Origin: Martinezella lusitana
GTDB lineage: Bacteria > Pseudomonadota > Alphaproteobacteria > Rhizobiales > Rhizobiaceae
Direction of reading: 5' to 3'
NCBI RefSeq assembly: GCF_016901135.1
Contig: NZ_JAFEVL010000020.1
Coordinates: forward strand, 310,001-374,000
DNA: 64,000 nucleotides
The translations under genes were made by a program, and so were the position numbers. Within the stretch, counting starts at the first letter, position 1. Each line of letters starts with the position of its first letter. Below the pieces are notes generated by a model that worked only from the letters and a program-made list of their open reading frames with translations, did not search any database and was not told where the DNA came from. Positions 40,600-50,757 of the stretch are shown here, one piece after another.

Positions 40600-41220
40600 A
40601 TGCTGACACTCTATTTTGCACCCGGAAGCTGCGCGCTCGCCAGTTTGATTGCCCTGGAAGAGTCGGGTCTTGCCTATGAGCCCCGGCGCCTCATCCTTGC
40701 CAACGGCGATCAGCGCCAGCCGGAATATCTCGCCATCAACCCCAAGGGACGGGTTCCGGCGCTGGTGACCGACAAGGGCGTCATTACGGAAAATATTGCG
40801 ATCATGACCTATATCGCCCAGATCGCGCCCGCGGCAAAACTTGCGCCGCTCGACGATCCCTTTGAATTCGCTGAGATGCAGGCCTTCAACAGCTATATCG
40901 CCTCCACCGTCCATGTGAACCATTCGCACAAGGGGCGCGGCTATCGCTGGACCGACGATGCGGCAGCAATCGAGACGATGAAGGCAAAAGTGCCGCAGAC
41001 CATGGCCGAAAGCTTTGCATTGATCGAAGACAAGATGCTGAAGGGTCCTTGGGTCATGGGCGAGCAGTATACGGTCGCCGACGGCTATCTCTTCACCATG
41101 GAAAACTGGTTGCCCGGCGACGGCGTCGATCGCGATCGTTTCGCGAAGGTCAGCGCTCATTATGCCCGCATGCTTGAGCGCCCAGCCGTTCGGAAGGCGC
41201 TTGCCGTCGAGCAGGGCTGA
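40600..41220 (+). CDS. Glutathione S-transferase, beta-class-like, 206 aa
   Basis: The N-terminal half, MLTLYFAPGSCALASLIALE, has the SCA (Ser-Cys-Ala) motif of bacterial beta GSTs with the catalytic Cys, followed by YLAINPKGRVPALVTDKGVI and TENIAIMTYIAQ. The helical C-terminal half has MGEQYTVADGYLFTMENW, the N-capping box. The ATG at 40600 follows a GAGGAAGAG site. It is the second of three GSTs in the window. Its stop codon directly abuts the convergent MmcQ/YjbR gene. Confidence 0.9.
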   Translation: MLTLYFAPGSCALASLIALEESGLAYEPRRLILANGDQRQPEYLAINPKGRVPALVTDKGVITENIAIMTYIAQIAPAAKLAPLDDPFEFAEMQAFNSYIASTVHVNHSHKGRGYRWTDDAAAIETMKAKVPQTMAESFALIEDKMLKGPWVMGEQYTVADGYLFTMENWLPGDGVDRDRFAKVSAHYARMLERPAVRKALAVEQG

Positions 41221-41583
41221 TCACATCTGGCGGAATGCCGCCAGAAGCTTCTTCGGGGCGCGGTACTGCCACGCCTCGATCAAGCGCTGCTGCAGTTCCT
41301 CGTCGCCGATCGCGGTAATGCGCAGGGGCAGGGACGGCCAGCCGACATAGTGATCGGTCTGAAAATAAATCTCCGGCGCCATCTCCATCAATTGCTCCTT
41401 GCGGTCGATGGGGATGGCCAGCACGACGGTCTCGTTGTTCTTGACCGTGACGAATGCTTTGCCGCCAACTTTGAAGGCGGGCAGGCCATAATGCGCACCA
41501 GGTTCGACGCCCGGCAGCTGCGCCCGCGCGACGAGCTGCTGCAGGCGGGCAGCGATGCTATCCATGTCGACAGGTGAGGTCAT
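41221..41583 (-). CDS. MmcQ/YjbR family protein, 120 aa
   Basis: The 120-residue protein matches the CyaY-like MmcQ/YjbR fold: LPGVEPGAHYGLPAFKVGGK, FVTVKNNETVVLAIPIDRKE, LMEMAPEIYFQTDHYVGWPS and a C-terminal LIEAWQYRAPKKLLAAF helix. Members may bind DNA, but no role is established. ATG 41583 or the internal ATG seven codons on could be used. It converges with the GST gene, sharing no spacer. Confidence 0.8.
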   Translation of the reverse strand: MTSPVDMDSIAARLQQLVARAQLPGVEPGAHYGLPAFKVGGKAFVTVKNNETVVLAIPIDRKEQLMEMAPEIYFQTDHYVGWPSLPLRITAIGDEELQQRLIEAWQYRAPKKLLAAFRQM

Positions 41584-41610
41584 GCTCGTGCCGGGGATAT
41601 AGAGTCTCTC

Positions 41611-41796
41611 TTACGCGCATTCTTCCGGCTGAATGATCCGTTTGTCCATAGGACGCCCCAGATTTTCCGGCATCAGCGGCAGATCGGCCAACTCCTCGAG
41701 CGACATGGCCGCAAGCGTTGGGTGTTGCAGCGGATCGTCTTCCGGTTTGCGATCCTCATCCAGCAAGTGACTGAAGAAAAGCTTCAATATAGACAT
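41611..41796 (-). CDS. Small hypothetical protein, 61 aa
   Basis: ATG at 41796 with a CAAGGAGG site just upstream starts a 61-residue acidic protein (MSILKLFFSHLLDEDRKPED, HPTLAAMSLEELADLPLMPE, then NLGRPMDKRIIQPEECA). No family is recognised. It is divergent from a LysR gene, with a palindrome at 41931-41947 in between, so it may be that regulator's target. Confidence 0.55.
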   Translation of the reverse strand: MSILKLFFSHLLDEDRKPEDDPLQHPTLAAMSLEELADLPLMPENLGRPMDKRIIQPEECA

Positions 41797-41930
41797 GTCA
41801 TGCCTCCTTGGATCTCCGCATCGATGCAACCATGAGGGCATCAGCCGGGCGGGCGGCGGCAGTTTTCAATTCCATGCTGCAATAATCGCGCCTATGCCCG
41901 CTTTATGCAATTGAGAATGACGAGATGCTG

Positions 41931-41947
41931 ATATAGATATTCTATAT
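41931..41947. promoter_or_regulatory. Palindrome overlapping the LysR start
   Basis: ATATAG and CTATAT flank ATATT and overlap the LysR start codon (41946). The dyad is a likely LysR or repressor box controlling the regulator itself; LysR boxes are normally T-N11-A, which this fits loosely. Confidence 0.4.
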
Positions 41948-42842
41948 GAAGAATCTCAACAGCGTTCATCTGAATGGTCTTCGCGCCGTCGAGGCGGTCG
42001 GCAGGCTTGGCTCCTTGCAAGCCGCCGCTGATGAGCTCGGGGTCACGATCGGCGCCGTCAGCCAACAGGTCATCAAGGCCGAGGCGCAGCTGGGCCGGCC
42101 GCTGTTCGAGCGCGCACCCAAGGGCATGACGACCACGGAGACAGGGACTTCGGTGCTGGCGCGGCTTCGGGAGGGATTTCAGGCGCTGTCGGCCGCAGTC
42201 GCCCTTGCGCAGCACAGGGACGACAATATTCTGACAATTTCAGTTGCGCCGGTTTTCGCTGCTCGTTGGTTGGTATACCGGCTTGATCGCTTCGCCAGCC
42301 GCCATCCGGATATCCGCCTGCGTATCGATGCCACCACACAGCTGGTCAACCCCGCAACGTCGGATGTCGATATCGGCATCCGGGTCGGCAGCGGGCATTG
42401 GTCGGGCGTCAAGTCCGAGCTGCTGCTGGCGCAGGAAATCTTTCCGGTCGTCACGCCGCAGATCGCCGCGACGCTTCGCGAACCCGCCGACCTGTTGAAA
42501 GTGCCCGTAGTCATCGACGGACACGCGATGTTCAAATGGGATGTCTGGCTTCGCGAGGCTGGGCTCTCCGGCCGCTGCATGGAAGAGCGGCACGTCTTCA
42601 ACGACGCGTCGCTCTGCCTCGATGCTGCCATGGCGGGGCAGGGTGCGATGCTCGCCTGGCAGACGCTGGCAGCCTATGCGCTGGAGCAAAAGTGCCTCGT
42701 CGACCCCTTCGGCATCCGCGCCAGAACCGGCTTCGGCCATTATTTCATCACCGCCGAAGGTGCGCGCGAGGCGAAGAAGGTCACTGCCTTCAAGGCCTGG
42801 ATCCGCGAGGAGATGGAAGAGAGCATGCGTCTCTTCCAATAG
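41946..42842 (+). CDS. LysR-family regulator, GcvA-like, 298 aa
   Basis: Residues 8-67 form the helix-turn-helix (HLNGLRAVEAVGRLGSLQAA, ADELGVTIGAVSQQVIKAE, AQLGRPLFERAPKGM), and the rest is an effector domain with TISVAPVFAARWLVYRLDRF and SDVDIGIRVGSG, typical of the GcvA/AmpR subgroup. Its target is probably the divergent 61-aa gene or the convergent GST gene. The ATG at 41946 is near-leaderless with a weak site. Confidence 0.88.
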   Translation: MKNLNSVHLNGLRAVEAVGRLGSLQAAADELGVTIGAVSQQVIKAEAQLGRPLFERAPKGMTTTETGTSVLARLREGFQALSAAVALAQHRDDNILTISVAPVFAARWLVYRLDRFASRHPDIRLRIDATTQLVNPATSDVDIGIRVGSGHWSGVKSELLLAQEIFPVVTPQIAATLREPADLLKVPVVIDGHAMFKWDVWLREAGLSGRCMEERHVFNDASLCLDAAMAGQGAMLAWQTLAAYALEQKCLVDPFGIRARTGFGHYFITAEGAREAKKVTAFKAWIREEMEESMRLFQ

Positions 42843-42850
42843 CTGGAATA

Positions 42851-43510
42851 TCAGACCGGCTCCTTGCCGCGTGACGCCTGCATGGCCTTGTAGCCGTCGC
42901 GTGACTGGCAGCGTTCGATCCAGGCTTTCACCTGCGGATTGTTGTCGAAGAGTTCCTGTTCCGTCTGCGCATAGCGCAGCACTTCCGCCAGGTTGAGATC
43001 GGCGGCAGTGAAGCGGTTTCCGACGAGGTAATCCTGATTTTGCAGGTGCTTTTCCAGCACATCCAGCGGCTTTTTCAGCGAGCGGCAGGCAACCGCGATA
43101 CCGGCCTTACCGGGCTCGCTATTCTCCTGGGCATTGTCATAGATGCGGACGATCGCGACGCTGTAGGGCTCGACTTCGGTCGCGGCCCACATGGTCCACA
43201 TCGACATCATGCCTTCCTCTTCGACCGTCTTGCCGGCGAGCGGGCCGCCATATTTGCGGGCGAGATAGAGGTTGATGGCAAGCGATTCATGCATGATGAG
43301 GTCGCCGTCCTTGATGCAGGGGATCATGCCCATCGGATTGACGGCCAGAAACTCCGGCGACATCGTGTTGATCGGGGCATCGGCGGCAAGCGGATTGGCG
43401 ACACGGCCAGCCTGGATGACCGGCACGGAGTTGAACTCGATGCCGATCTCCCTAGCCATCCAGTAGTTGCGCGATGCACGCGAGCGATAGACGCCATAGA
43501 TCGTCAGCAT
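42851..43510 (-). CDS. Glutathione S-transferase, 219 aa
   Basis: [20 protein letters not shown] starts a thioredoxin-like domain with SRASRN in the catalytic position (Ser or Cys subclass), followed by [38 protein letters not shown] and the helical domain with [18 protein letters not shown] 43510 begins the conserved fold; the frame continues upstream without similarity. It ends eight bases from the convergent LysR stop. A RIME-like element lies upstream. The substrate is unknown. Confidence 0.88.
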   Translation of the reverse strand: MLTIYGVYRSRASRNYWMAREIGIEFNSVPVIQAGRVANPLAADAPINTMSPEFLAVNPMGMIPCIKDGDLIMHESLAINLYLARKYGGPLAGKTVEEEGMMSMWTMWAATEVEPYSVAIVRIYDNAQENSEPGKAGIAVACRSLKKPLDVLEKHLQNQDYLVGNRFTAADLNLAEVLRYAQTEQELFDNNPQVKAWIERCQSRDGYKAMQASRGKEPV

Positions 43511-43618
43511 GTCGTTCTCCCGAGTTTTTGAGTCGAGCGAGGTTATTGGCGGGTACTGGCGAAAGGAAGGGGTATCCGCTGATATCCGGATCAAAGCTTG
43601 TGATGGATGGGGGGTGTC

Positions 43619-43800
43619 GGGGCCGCCCCGTCCTTCGAGGCATTTCTGCGCTGTGCTCCGAAATGCACCTCAGGATGAGGCGGGGCTAGCCTTACGGCTT
43701 GCAGTGAAAAGGCAGGGTGATGTTGGAGGCTAGCTGCGAAGGACCAGCCCTCACCCTGAGGTGCGGAGGCTGCAAGCCGGAGCCTCGAAGGGCGAGGGCG
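43619..43800. repeat. RIME-like mosaic repeat, second copy
   Basis: This copy has the same terminal blocks as 28714-28860: CCTTCGAGGC, CACCTCAGGATGAGG, CTCACCCTGAGGTGC and CCTCGAAGGGCGAGGGCG, with different inner sequence. It fills most of the 494-bp gap between the GST and indolepyruvate oxidoreductase genes. No gene is seen in the gap. Confidence 0.75.
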
Positions 43801-44004
43801 GATGGTGGGCGCCGGAGACAAGCACGAAAATATCCGCAAGCCGCCCGAAATCTTTGCAAATCATGCTGCCGATGCCCAGCCTTCGTTCGGAAATTAGTGA
43901 CCGTGCATGTTACATTCGAGTCGTGGTTTCATTGGATGCGGTAGGAGGCATTCGGTGAAAACGCATATGCGCAATCGGTGACTGCGATCTCGGGAGGAGA
44001 GCAG

Positions 44005-47000
44005 ATGCTTGCAACCAGCGTATCGCTAGACGACAAATATACCGCAGAGGACGGCCGGGTTTTCATGACCGGCCTGCAGACGCTGGTGCGACTGCCCATG
44101 ACCCAGATGCGGCGTGACCACGCCGCCGGTCTCAATACGGCAGCCTTCATTTCAGGCTATCGCGGCTCGCCCCTCGGCGGTTACGACCAGCAGCTCCTGA
44201 AAGCCAAGACTTACCTGGACGCCCACGACGTTACCTTTCAGCCCGGCATCAATGAAGATCTTGCGGCCACCGCCGTCTGGGGCACGCAGCAGGTCGGCCT
44301 ATCGCCTGGTGCGCGCAAGGATGGCGTGCTCGGCATCTGGTACGGCAAAGGCCCCGGCGTCGACCGCTCCGGCGACGTGCTGAAACATGCCAACGCTGCC
44401 GGCACATCGAAGCACGGCGGCGTCCTCTGCTTTGCCGGCGACGACCATTCCGCCAAGTCCTCCACCATTCCGCACCAGACCGACCATGATTTCATGTCGG
44501 CCGTCATTCCGGTCCTCTATCCCTCATCCATTCACGAATTCCTCGAATACGGCCTGCTCGGCATCGCCATGTCACGCTATTCCGGCTGCTGGGTCGGCAT
44601 GAAGTTCATCGCCGACACCGTCGAGACGACGGCTGCCGTCGATCTATCGAGCGAAAGGCGGCAATTCGTGCTGCCGACCGATTTCGAGCTGCCGCCCGGC
44701 GGCCTCAACCTTCGCTGGCCCGATCCGCCTCTGGTGCAGGACGATCGTCTGCAGACCTACAAGGCCTATGCCGCCATCGCCTTTGCCCGCGCCAATCGCG
44801 TCGATGAAGTGACCCATGACGTGCCCAATGCCCGGTTCGGTATTATCTCCTCGGGCAAGGCCTATGAGGATGTGCTGCAGGCGCTGCGCGAGCTGGAGAT
44901 CGGCCCGAAGGAAATGGCCGCGATCGGCCTGCGCATCCTCAAGGTCCGCATGCCCTGGCCGCTGGAGCCGGAGGCCGTGCGGCATTTTTCCGAGGGGCTG
45001 GACGAGGTGCTTGTCGTCGAGGAACGGCGCGAGATCATCGAAAATCAGATCAAGCAGCAGCTCTTCAACTGGCGCGCCGATGTCCGCCCCCGCATCGTCG
45101 GCAAGTTCGACGAACACGACAAACCCTATCTCAGCCTTTCGGCCGCACTGACCGTAGGTGCTGTCGCCAGAGCCATCGCGGGGCGCATCGTCAAGCTCGA
45201 TCTCGATCCGTCGTTGCACGACCGCATCGCTGCCAAGCTCGCCTATCTCGCCGAGCGCGGCCAGATCAGCCGCAGCCATGTCGCGCCGGTGAATCGCACA
45301 CCGTTCTTCTGCTCCGGCTGTCCGCACAATACGTCCACCCGTGTTCCCGAGGGCAGCCGCGCCATCGCCGGCATCGGTTGCCACTACATGGTCACCTGGA
45401 TGGACCGCAACACCGAGACCTTCACCCAGATGGGCGGCGAGGGCGTGCCCTGGACGGCGATTGCCCGCTACACCGACGAAAAGCACATGTTCGTCAATCT
45501 CGGCGACGGCACCTATTTCCACTCCGGCATTCTCGCCATCCGCCAGTCCGTCTCCGCCAAGGTCAACGTCACCTACAAGCTGCTCTATAACGACGCTGTC
45601 GCGATGACCGGCGGACAGCAGATCGACGGCTATCTGACGCCGGAGCTGGTGACGAAGCAGCTGCATAACGAGGGCGTCACGCCGATCTACCTGCTCTCCG
45701 ACAATCCCGGCGTCTATCGTGCCTCCGAGCTCGCGCCTGGCGTCAAGGTATTGCACCGCGACCATATCGATCAGGTGATGCTGACGCTGCGCGAGACGCA
45801 GGGCTGTTCGGCGATCGTCTATGTCCAGACCTGTGCGGCGGAAAAGCGCCGCCGCCGCAGTCGCGGCCTGATGGAGGATCCGGCCAAGCGCGTCTTCATC
45901 AATCCGGCCGTTTGCGAGGGCTGCGGCGATTGCTCGGTGCAATCCAACTGCATTTCCGTCGAGCCGCTGGAGACGGAGTTCGGCCGCAAGCGCCAGATCA
46001 ACCAGTCGAGCTGCAACAAGGACTTCTCCTGCGTCAAAGGCTTCTGCCCTTCCTTCGTGACGGTCCATGGCGGCAAACGCCGCAAGCGGAAGGCGCTGGA
46101 ACATGCGGATGTTGAAGTGCCGATGCCGGAGATCCCCGTCATCGGCGAACGGCCGTGGAATATCGCCATTGCTGGCGTCGGCGGCACCGGCATCCTGACC
46201 ATCGGCGCCATTCTCGGCATGGCCGCCCATCTCGATGGCAAGGTGCCGATGATCCTCGACATGGCCGGCCTCGCGCAAAAGGGCGGCGCTGTCATGAGCC
46301 ATCTGCGTATCGGTCTCAACCAGGCTGATGTCACCTCGTCGCGTATCGTCAATGGCGGCGCCGATCTGCTGTTATCAGCCGACGAAGTGGTCGGCGCGTC
46401 CAAGGATGCGATCACGCTCTGCTCTTCGATGCGCACCACGGCCATCGTCAATACCGGCCTGATGCCGGTCGCCGATTTCGTCCGCAACCGCGATTTCGAT
46501 TTCAAGGTCGGCTCGGTGCAGCATGCGATCGCCAAGACCGTGAGCGATAAATCCGTCTTCCTCGATTTCGGCCATGTTGCCACCGAGGTCACCGGCGACG
46601 CCATGTCGACCAATATCATGCTGACCGGCTTTGCCTGGCAGCGCGGCTTGTTGCCGTTGTCGCTCGAAGCGATCGAAAAGGCGATCGAGCTCAACGGCGT
46701 CGCCGTCAAGGCCAGCCTCGCTGCCTTCCATTGGGGCAGGCTTCTCGCCCATGATCCGCAATCGGTACACGACATGATGGCCGAGCCGGAGACTGGCAAG
46801 ACGCTGGCGGACATGAGCCTGGATGAACTCATCAAGCACCGCAAGGCGCATCTGATGGCCTATCAGAATGCTGCGCTTGCCGATCGCTATGCCGCGTTCG
46901 TCGCCCGCGCCAACGCCCTGGCCGCAAGGGAGCGCCTTTCGGACAAGGTGCCCTTCGCCGTTGCCGTCACCTATGCGCGGGTGCTCGCCTATAAGGACGA

Positions 47001-47478
47001 ATACGAGGTGGCGCGGCTTCTGACCGATCCTGCCTTTGAAGCGCATCTTCGCGACGAGATGGAAGGCGATTTCAAGCTGGCCCTCAATCTCGCCCCGCCT
47101 ATCCTTGGCGGCAAGGATCCGAACGGCCGGCCGAAGAAGCGCGAATTCGGTGCCTGGATTCTGCCGCTGCTGCGCATGCTTGCGCCGATGAAACGCCTGC
47201 GCGGCACGGCCCTCGACCCCTTCGGCTACATGGCGGAGCGCCGGCTGGAGCGCCGCCTGATTGCCGAATATGAGGGGATCGCCGGGCGTGTGCTTGCGGG
47301 CCTCAATCACGACAATGAGGCGGAAGCCCTTGCCATCCTCTCATTGTTCGATGAGATAAGAGGCTTCGGCCCGGTCAAGGAGGAGGCTGCCCGAAAGATC
47401 ATGGCCAGGATTGTCGACAAGCTGAAGGCCTATGAGGCGCCGCGGGAGAAGCAGCATGTTCCGGCCGACGCGGCCTGA
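44005..47478 (+). CDS. Indolepyruvate ferredoxin oxidoreductase, fused IorA-IorB type
   Basis: The 1157-residue enzyme oxidises indole-3-pyruvate and other arylpyruvates to acyl-CoA, using TPP and an Fe-S cluster. The N-terminal half is the TPP/pyrimidine part (FMTGLQTLVRLPMTQMRRDH, YRGSPLGGYDQQ). The middle has SGCPHNTSTRVPEGSRAIAG and the TPP-binding GDGTYFHSGILAIRQSV. Cysteine clusters (CEGCGDCSVQSNC, CNKDFSCVKGFC, about 638-682) bind iron-sulfur centres. The C-terminal third is the beta/gamma-like domain (GVGGTGILTIGAILGMAAHL). This fused form is common in rhizobia and related bacteria. The ATG at 44005 has GGAGGAGAG just upstream; a GTG at 43978 is less likely. The next gene is ivd, 69 bp away, so the enzyme is probably transcribed with leucine catabolism. 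Confidence 0.92.
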   Translation: MLATSVSLDDKYTAEDGRVFMTGLQTLVRLPMTQMRRDHAAGLNTAAFISGYRGSPLGGYDQQLLKAKTYLDAHDVTFQPGINEDLAATAVWGTQQVGLSPGARKDGVLGIWYGKGPGVDRSGDVLKHANAAGTSKHGGVLCFAGDDHSAKSSTIPHQTDHDFMSAVIPVLYPSSIHEFLEYGLLGIAMSRYSGCWVGMKFIADTVETTAAVDLSSERRQFVLPTDFELPPGGLNLRWPDPPLVQDDRLQTYKAYAAIAFARANRVDEVTHDVPNARFGIISSGKAYEDVLQALRELEIGPKEMAAIGLRILKVRMPWPLEPEAVRHFSEGLDEVLVVEERREIIENQIKQQLFNWRADVRPRIVGKFDEHDKPYLSLSAALTVGAVARAIAGRIVKLDLDPSLHDRIAAKLAYLAERGQISRSHVAPVNRTPFFCSGCPHNTSTRVPEGSRAIAGIGCHYMVTWMDRNTETFTQMGGEGVPWTAIARYTDEKHMFVNLGDGTYFHSGILAIRQSVSAKVNVTYKLLYNDAVAMTGGQQIDGYLTPELVTKQLHNEGVTPIYLLSDNPGVYRASELAPGVKVLHRDHIDQVMLTLRETQGCSAIVYVQTCAAEKRRRRSRGLMEDPAKRVFINPAVCEGCGDCSVQSNCISVEPLETEFGRKRQINQSSCNKDFSCVKGFCPSFVTVHGGKRRKRKALEHADVEVPMPEIPVIGERPWNIAIAGVGGTGILTIGAILGMAAHLDGKVPMILDMAGLAQKGGAVMSHLRIGLNQADVTSSRIVNGGADLLLSADEVVGASKDAITLCSSMRTTAIVNTGLMPVADFVRNRDFDFKVGSVQHAIAKTVSDKSVFLDFGHVATEVTGDAMSTNIMLTGFAWQRGLLPLSLEAIEKAIELNGVAVKASLAAFHWGRLLAHDPQSVHDMMAEPETGKTLADMSLDELIKHRKAHLMAYQNAALADRYAAFVARANALAARERLSDKVPFAVAVTYARVLAYKDEYEVARLLTDPAFEAHLRDEMEGDFKLALNLAPPILGGKDPNGRPKKREFGAWILPLLRMLAPMKRLRGTALDPFGYMAERRLERRLIAEYEGIAGRVLAGLNHDNEAEALAILSLFDEIRGFGPVKEEAARKIMARIVDKLKAYEAPREKQHVPADAA

Positions 47479-47547
47479 CGGCTTCCGGGCGGATATGAAG
47501 CAGACATATCCATAGATGCGTTTGGGAAGTAGGGGAGGAGAAGCCGG

Positions 47548-48711
47548 ATGTTTGAAGGGGGATTGAACTTCGCGCTTGGCGAGGAGATCGACGCGCTGCG
47601 CGACCAGGTGCGCCGCTTTGCCGACCGCCGCATTGCACCGTTTGCCGACGAGATCGATCGCAACAACAGTTTCCCGACGCATTTGTGGCGGGAGATGGGC
47701 GAACTAGGCCTGCTCGGCATTACCGTCGATGACGCCTATGGCGGCGCCGGCCTCGGCTATCTCGCGCATACCGTTGCCATGGAAGAGATCAGCCGCGCCT
47801 CCGCCTCCGTCGGCTTGAGTTATGGCGCCCATTCCAATCTCTGCGTCAACCAGATCCACCGCAACGGCACGACGGAGCAAAAGGAGCGCTACCTGCCGAA
47901 GTTGGTTTCCGGCGAGCATGTCGGCGCGCTTGCCATGTCCGAGCCTGGCTCGGGATCGGACGTGGTGTCGATGAAGCTGCATGCCGAAAAGCGCGGGCGC
48001 GGCTACGTGCTGAATGGCACCAAGATGTGGATCACCAACGGCCCGGACGCCGATGTCCTCGTCGTCTATGCCAAGACCTCGCCAGATGCCGGACCGCGCG
48101 GGATCACTGCCTTCATCGTCGAGAAGGGCTTTGCTGGTTTCTCCGTCGGCCAGAAGCTCGATAAGCTCGGCATGCGCGGCTCGAATACCTCGGAGCTGAT
48201 CTTTCTCGATTGTGAAGTGCCCGAGGAAAATGTGCTCGGCCAGGTCGATGGCGGCGCTCGCGTGCTGATGTCGGGCCTCGATTATGAGCGCGTCGTACTA
48301 TCAGGCGGCCCCGTCGGCATCATGGCGGCTTGCATGGACGTCGTGCTGCCTTACCTGCATGAGCGCAAGCAGTTCGGCCAGTCGATCGGCGAGTTCCAGC
48401 TCATGCAGGGCAAGCTTGCCGACATGTATGTGACGATGAATGCCGCCCGCGCCTATGTCTATGCGGTCGCCGCCGCCTGCGATCGCGGCGAGACGACCCG
48501 CAAGGATGCGGCCGGCTGTATTCTTTACTCCGCCGAAAAGGCGACGGCCTTGGCGCTCGAATGCATCCAGGCACTCGGCGGCAATGGCTATACCAACGAC
48601 TATCCGGCCGGCCGGCTGCTGCGCGACGCCAAACTCTACGAGATTGGCGCAGGCACCTCCGAAATCCGGCGCATGCTGATTGGCCGCGAATTGTTTGCCG
48701 AAACTGCCTGA
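47548..48711 (+). CDS. ivd: Isovaleryl-CoA dehydrogenase
   Basis: The 387-residue flavoprotein oxidises isovaleryl-CoA to 3-methylcrotonyl-CoA, the committed step of leucine breakdown. General acyl-CoA dehydrogenase motifs: [56 protein letters not shown]. The isovaleryl-specific marker is [17 protein letters not shown], where the Glu after Tyr is the catalytic base, while the usual base site near the C-terminus reads [12 protein letters not shown] without it. This shift is the hallmark of isovaleryl-CoA and long-chain enzymes. It heads the liu operon in this window; the preceding oxidoreductase is 69 bp upstream. A GGGGAGGAG site precedes the ATG. Confidence 0.95.
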   Translation: MFEGGLNFALGEEIDALRDQVRRFADRRIAPFADEIDRNNSFPTHLWREMGELGLLGITVDDAYGGAGLGYLAHTVAMEEISRASASVGLSYGAHSNLCVNQIHRNGTTEQKERYLPKLVSGEHVGALAMSEPGSGSDVVSMKLHAEKRGRGYVLNGTKMWITNGPDADVLVVYAKTSPDAGPRGITAFIVEKGFAGFSVGQKLDKLGMRGSNTSELIFLDCEVPEENVLGQVDGGARVLMSGLDYERVVLSGGPVGIMAACMDVVLPYLHERKQFGQSIGEFQLMQGKLADMYVTMNAARAYVYAVAAACDRGETTRKDAAGCILYSAEKATALALECIQALGGNGYTNDYPAGRLLRDAKLYEIGAGTSEIRRMLIGRELFAETA

Positions 48712-48746
48712 TTGCGCAATTCCATTCCCATTAACGGTGAAGCCGC

Positions 48747-50354
48747 ATGACCGTCCTGAAATCAGAGATATCGACGCATACGGATCGCTTCAGGGACAAT
48801 CGTGCCGCCATGCTGGAGGCGATCGGCGTGGCGGAAGCTGCAGCCCTGCAGGCGGCGGAAGGCGGCGGGGCGCCGGCGCGTGAGCGTCATGTCAGCCGGG
48901 GCAAGATGCTGCCGCGCGACCGGGTGATGGGACTGATCGATCCCGCAACACCGTTTCTGGAGATCGGCACGACGGCAGCCCATGGCCTCTATGGCGGCGA
49001 CGCACCGGGAGCCGGCCTGATCGCCGGCATCGGCCGGGTCTCCGGCCGCGATTGCATGATCGTCTGCAACGATGCGACGGTCAAAGGCGGCACTTATTAT
49101 CCCGTCACGGTGAAGAAACATCTGCGAGCGCAGGAGATCGCGGCGGAAAACGATCTGCCCTGCCTCTATCTGGTCGATTCCGGCGGCGCCAATCTGCCGA
49201 ACCAGGATGAGGTCTTTCCCGATCGCGATCATTTCGGCCGCATCTTCTACAATCAGGCCAATATGTCGGCGGCCGGCATTCCGCAGATCGCCGTGGTCAT
49301 GGGTTCCTGCACGGCAGGCGGCGCCTATGTGCCCGCCATGTCCGACGAGGCCATCATCGTCGAAGGGCAGGGCACGATCTTTCTCGCCGGCCCGCCCTTG
49401 GTCAAGGCAGCGACCGGCGAGGTTGTTTCGGCCGAAGATCTCGGCGGCGGCGATGTCCACACGCGCCTTTCCGGCGTTGCCGACCACCTGGCGCGCGACG
49501 ACGCGCATGCGCTTGCTCTTGCCCGGCAGGCGGTCGCCAATCTTAATCGCCGCAAGCCTGTCACCGTCGAGCTGCTTGCGCCTGAGCCGCCGCTTTACGA
49601 TGCGGAGGAAATCCTCGGCATCGTCCCCTCCGATCCGCGCACGCCCTATGACGTCCGCGAGGTGATCGCCCGCATCGTCGACGGCTCGCGCTTCGATGAG
49701 TTCAAGGCGCGCTACGGTGCGACGCTGGTCTGCGGCTTTGCCCATGTCCACGGCATTCCCGTCGGCATTATCGCCAACAATGGCGTGCTGTTTTCGGAAT
49801 CGGCGCTGAAGGGCGCGCATTTCGTCGAGCTTTGCTCGCAGCGCAAGATCCCGCTGGTCTTCCTGCAGAACATCACCGGCTTCATGGTCGGCAGAAAATA
49901 CGAGACGGAGGGCATCGCCAAGAACGGTGCCAAGCTGGTGACGGCGGTAGCGACAACGAAAGTGCCGAAGATCACCATGCTGATCGGCGGCTCCTTCGGC
50001 GCCGGCAATTACGGCATGGCTGGCCGTGCCTGTTCGCCGCGCTTCCTCTGGACCTGGCCCAACAGCCGCATCTCCGTGATGGGCGGCGAGCAGGCGGCCG
50101 GTGTGCTTGCAACGGTGCGCGGCGAGGCGCTGGCCCGTGCCGGCAAGCCCTGGACGAAAGAGGACGAGGCTGCCTTCAAGGCGCCGACGCTGAAGATGTT
50201 CGAAACCCAGAGCCATCCACTCTATGCCTCGGCCCGACTTTGGGACGACGGCATCATCGATCCGCGCAAGAGCCGCGATGTCTTGGCGCTGTCGCTTTCG
50301 GCCGCGCTCAATGCGCCGATCGAAGACACACGCTTCGGCTTGTTCAGGATGTAA
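48747..50354 (+). CDS. mccB: Methylcrotonyl-CoA carboxylase, carboxyltransferase (beta) subunit
   Basis: The 535-residue protein carboxylates 3-methylcrotonyl-CoA using carboxybiotin. It has the crotonase-like carboxyltransferase pair: [58 protein letters not shown] and [19 protein letters not shown] in the N-terminal half; [40 protein letters not shown] and [15 protein letters not shown] in the second. Sequence and length match MccB rather than propionyl-CoA carboxylase. It is followed by a RidA-like gene 10 bp later and then mccA. Confidence 0.95.
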   Translation: MTVLKSEISTHTDRFRDNRAAMLEAIGVAEAAALQAAEGGGAPARERHVSRGKMLPRDRVMGLIDPATPFLEIGTTAAHGLYGGDAPGAGLIAGIGRVSGRDCMIVCNDATVKGGTYYPVTVKKHLRAQEIAAENDLPCLYLVDSGGANLPNQDEVFPDRDHFGRIFYNQANMSAAGIPQIAVVMGSCTAGGAYVPAMSDEAIIVEGQGTIFLAGPPLVKAATGEVVSAEDLGGGDVHTRLSGVADHLARDDAHALALARQAVANLNRRKPVTVELLAPEPPLYDAEEILGIVPSDPRTPYDVREVIARIVDGSRFDEFKARYGATLVCGFAHVHGIPVGIIANNGVLFSESALKGAHFVELCSQRKIPLVFLQNITGFMVGRKYETEGIAKNGAKLVTAVATTKVPKITMLIGGSFGAGNYGMAGRACSPRFLWTWPNSRISVMGGEQAAGVLATVRGEALARAGKPWTKEDEAAFKAPTLKMFETQSHPLYASARLWDDGIIDPRKSRDVLALSLSAALNAPIEDTRFGLFRM

Positions 50355-50364
50355 GGAGATTGAG

Positions 50365-50748
50365 ATGAAACGCGATGCCATCAATGCCAAGAACGCGCCG
50401 CAGCCGCGCGGCGGCTATGCCCAGGCGGTAAAGCTCGAGAATTTCGAGAAACTGCTGTTCATCAGCGGCCAGATTCCGACGAATGCCGACGATACGCTTC
50501 CCGAGGGATTCCAGGCCCAGGCCCGCCAGGTCTGGCTTAATATCGATGCCCAGTTGAAAGCGGCCGGCATGGGCAAGGCCGATATCGTCAAGGTGACGAC
50601 CTTTCTTGCCGACCGTCATCACACGATGCAGAACCGCGAGATCCGCAGTGAATATCTGGGTTCGCTCACGCCGGCCATGACGGTGGTGATAGCAGGTATT
50701 TTCGATACGGCCTGGCTGCTCGAAATCGAGGTTATCGCCGCGCAATAG
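50365..50748 (+). CDS. RidA/YjgF-family enamine/imine deaminase-like protein
   Basis: The 127-residue protein matches RidA: MKRDAINAKNAPQPRGGYAQ, LLFISGQIPTNADDTLPEGF, QARQVWLNIDAQLKAAGMGK, ADIVKVTTFLADRH and LTPAMTVVIAGIFDTAWLLE. RidA hydrolyses reactive enamine/imine intermediates such as 2-aminoacrylate. It starts ten bases after mccB, with a GGAG site, and lies between mccB and mccA, ten bases before mccA, so it is an operon member. The Arg that binds the carboxylate of substrates in classical RidA is not obvious (the segment reads PAMTVVIAG), so specificity may differ. Its presence inside the leucine-degradation operon suggests a protective role there. Confidence 0.88.
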   Translation: MKRDAINAKNAPQPRGGYAQAVKLENFEKLLFISGQIPTNADDTLPEGFQAQARQVWLNIDAQLKAAGMGKADIVKVTTFLADRHHTMQNREIRSEYLGSLTPAMTVVIAGIFDTAWLLEIEVIAAQ

Positions 50749-50757
50749 GGACTGTCG

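Noticed and set aside
44644..46302. A 552-aa antisense frame within the indolepyruvate oxidoreductase gene
   Set aside because: It is an artefact of codon periodicity; the sense frame has TPP and Fe-S motifs throughout.
48762..50390. A 542-aa antisense frame within mccB
   Set aside because: It shows no recognisable motif and covers almost exactly the length of mccB, as shadow frames do.
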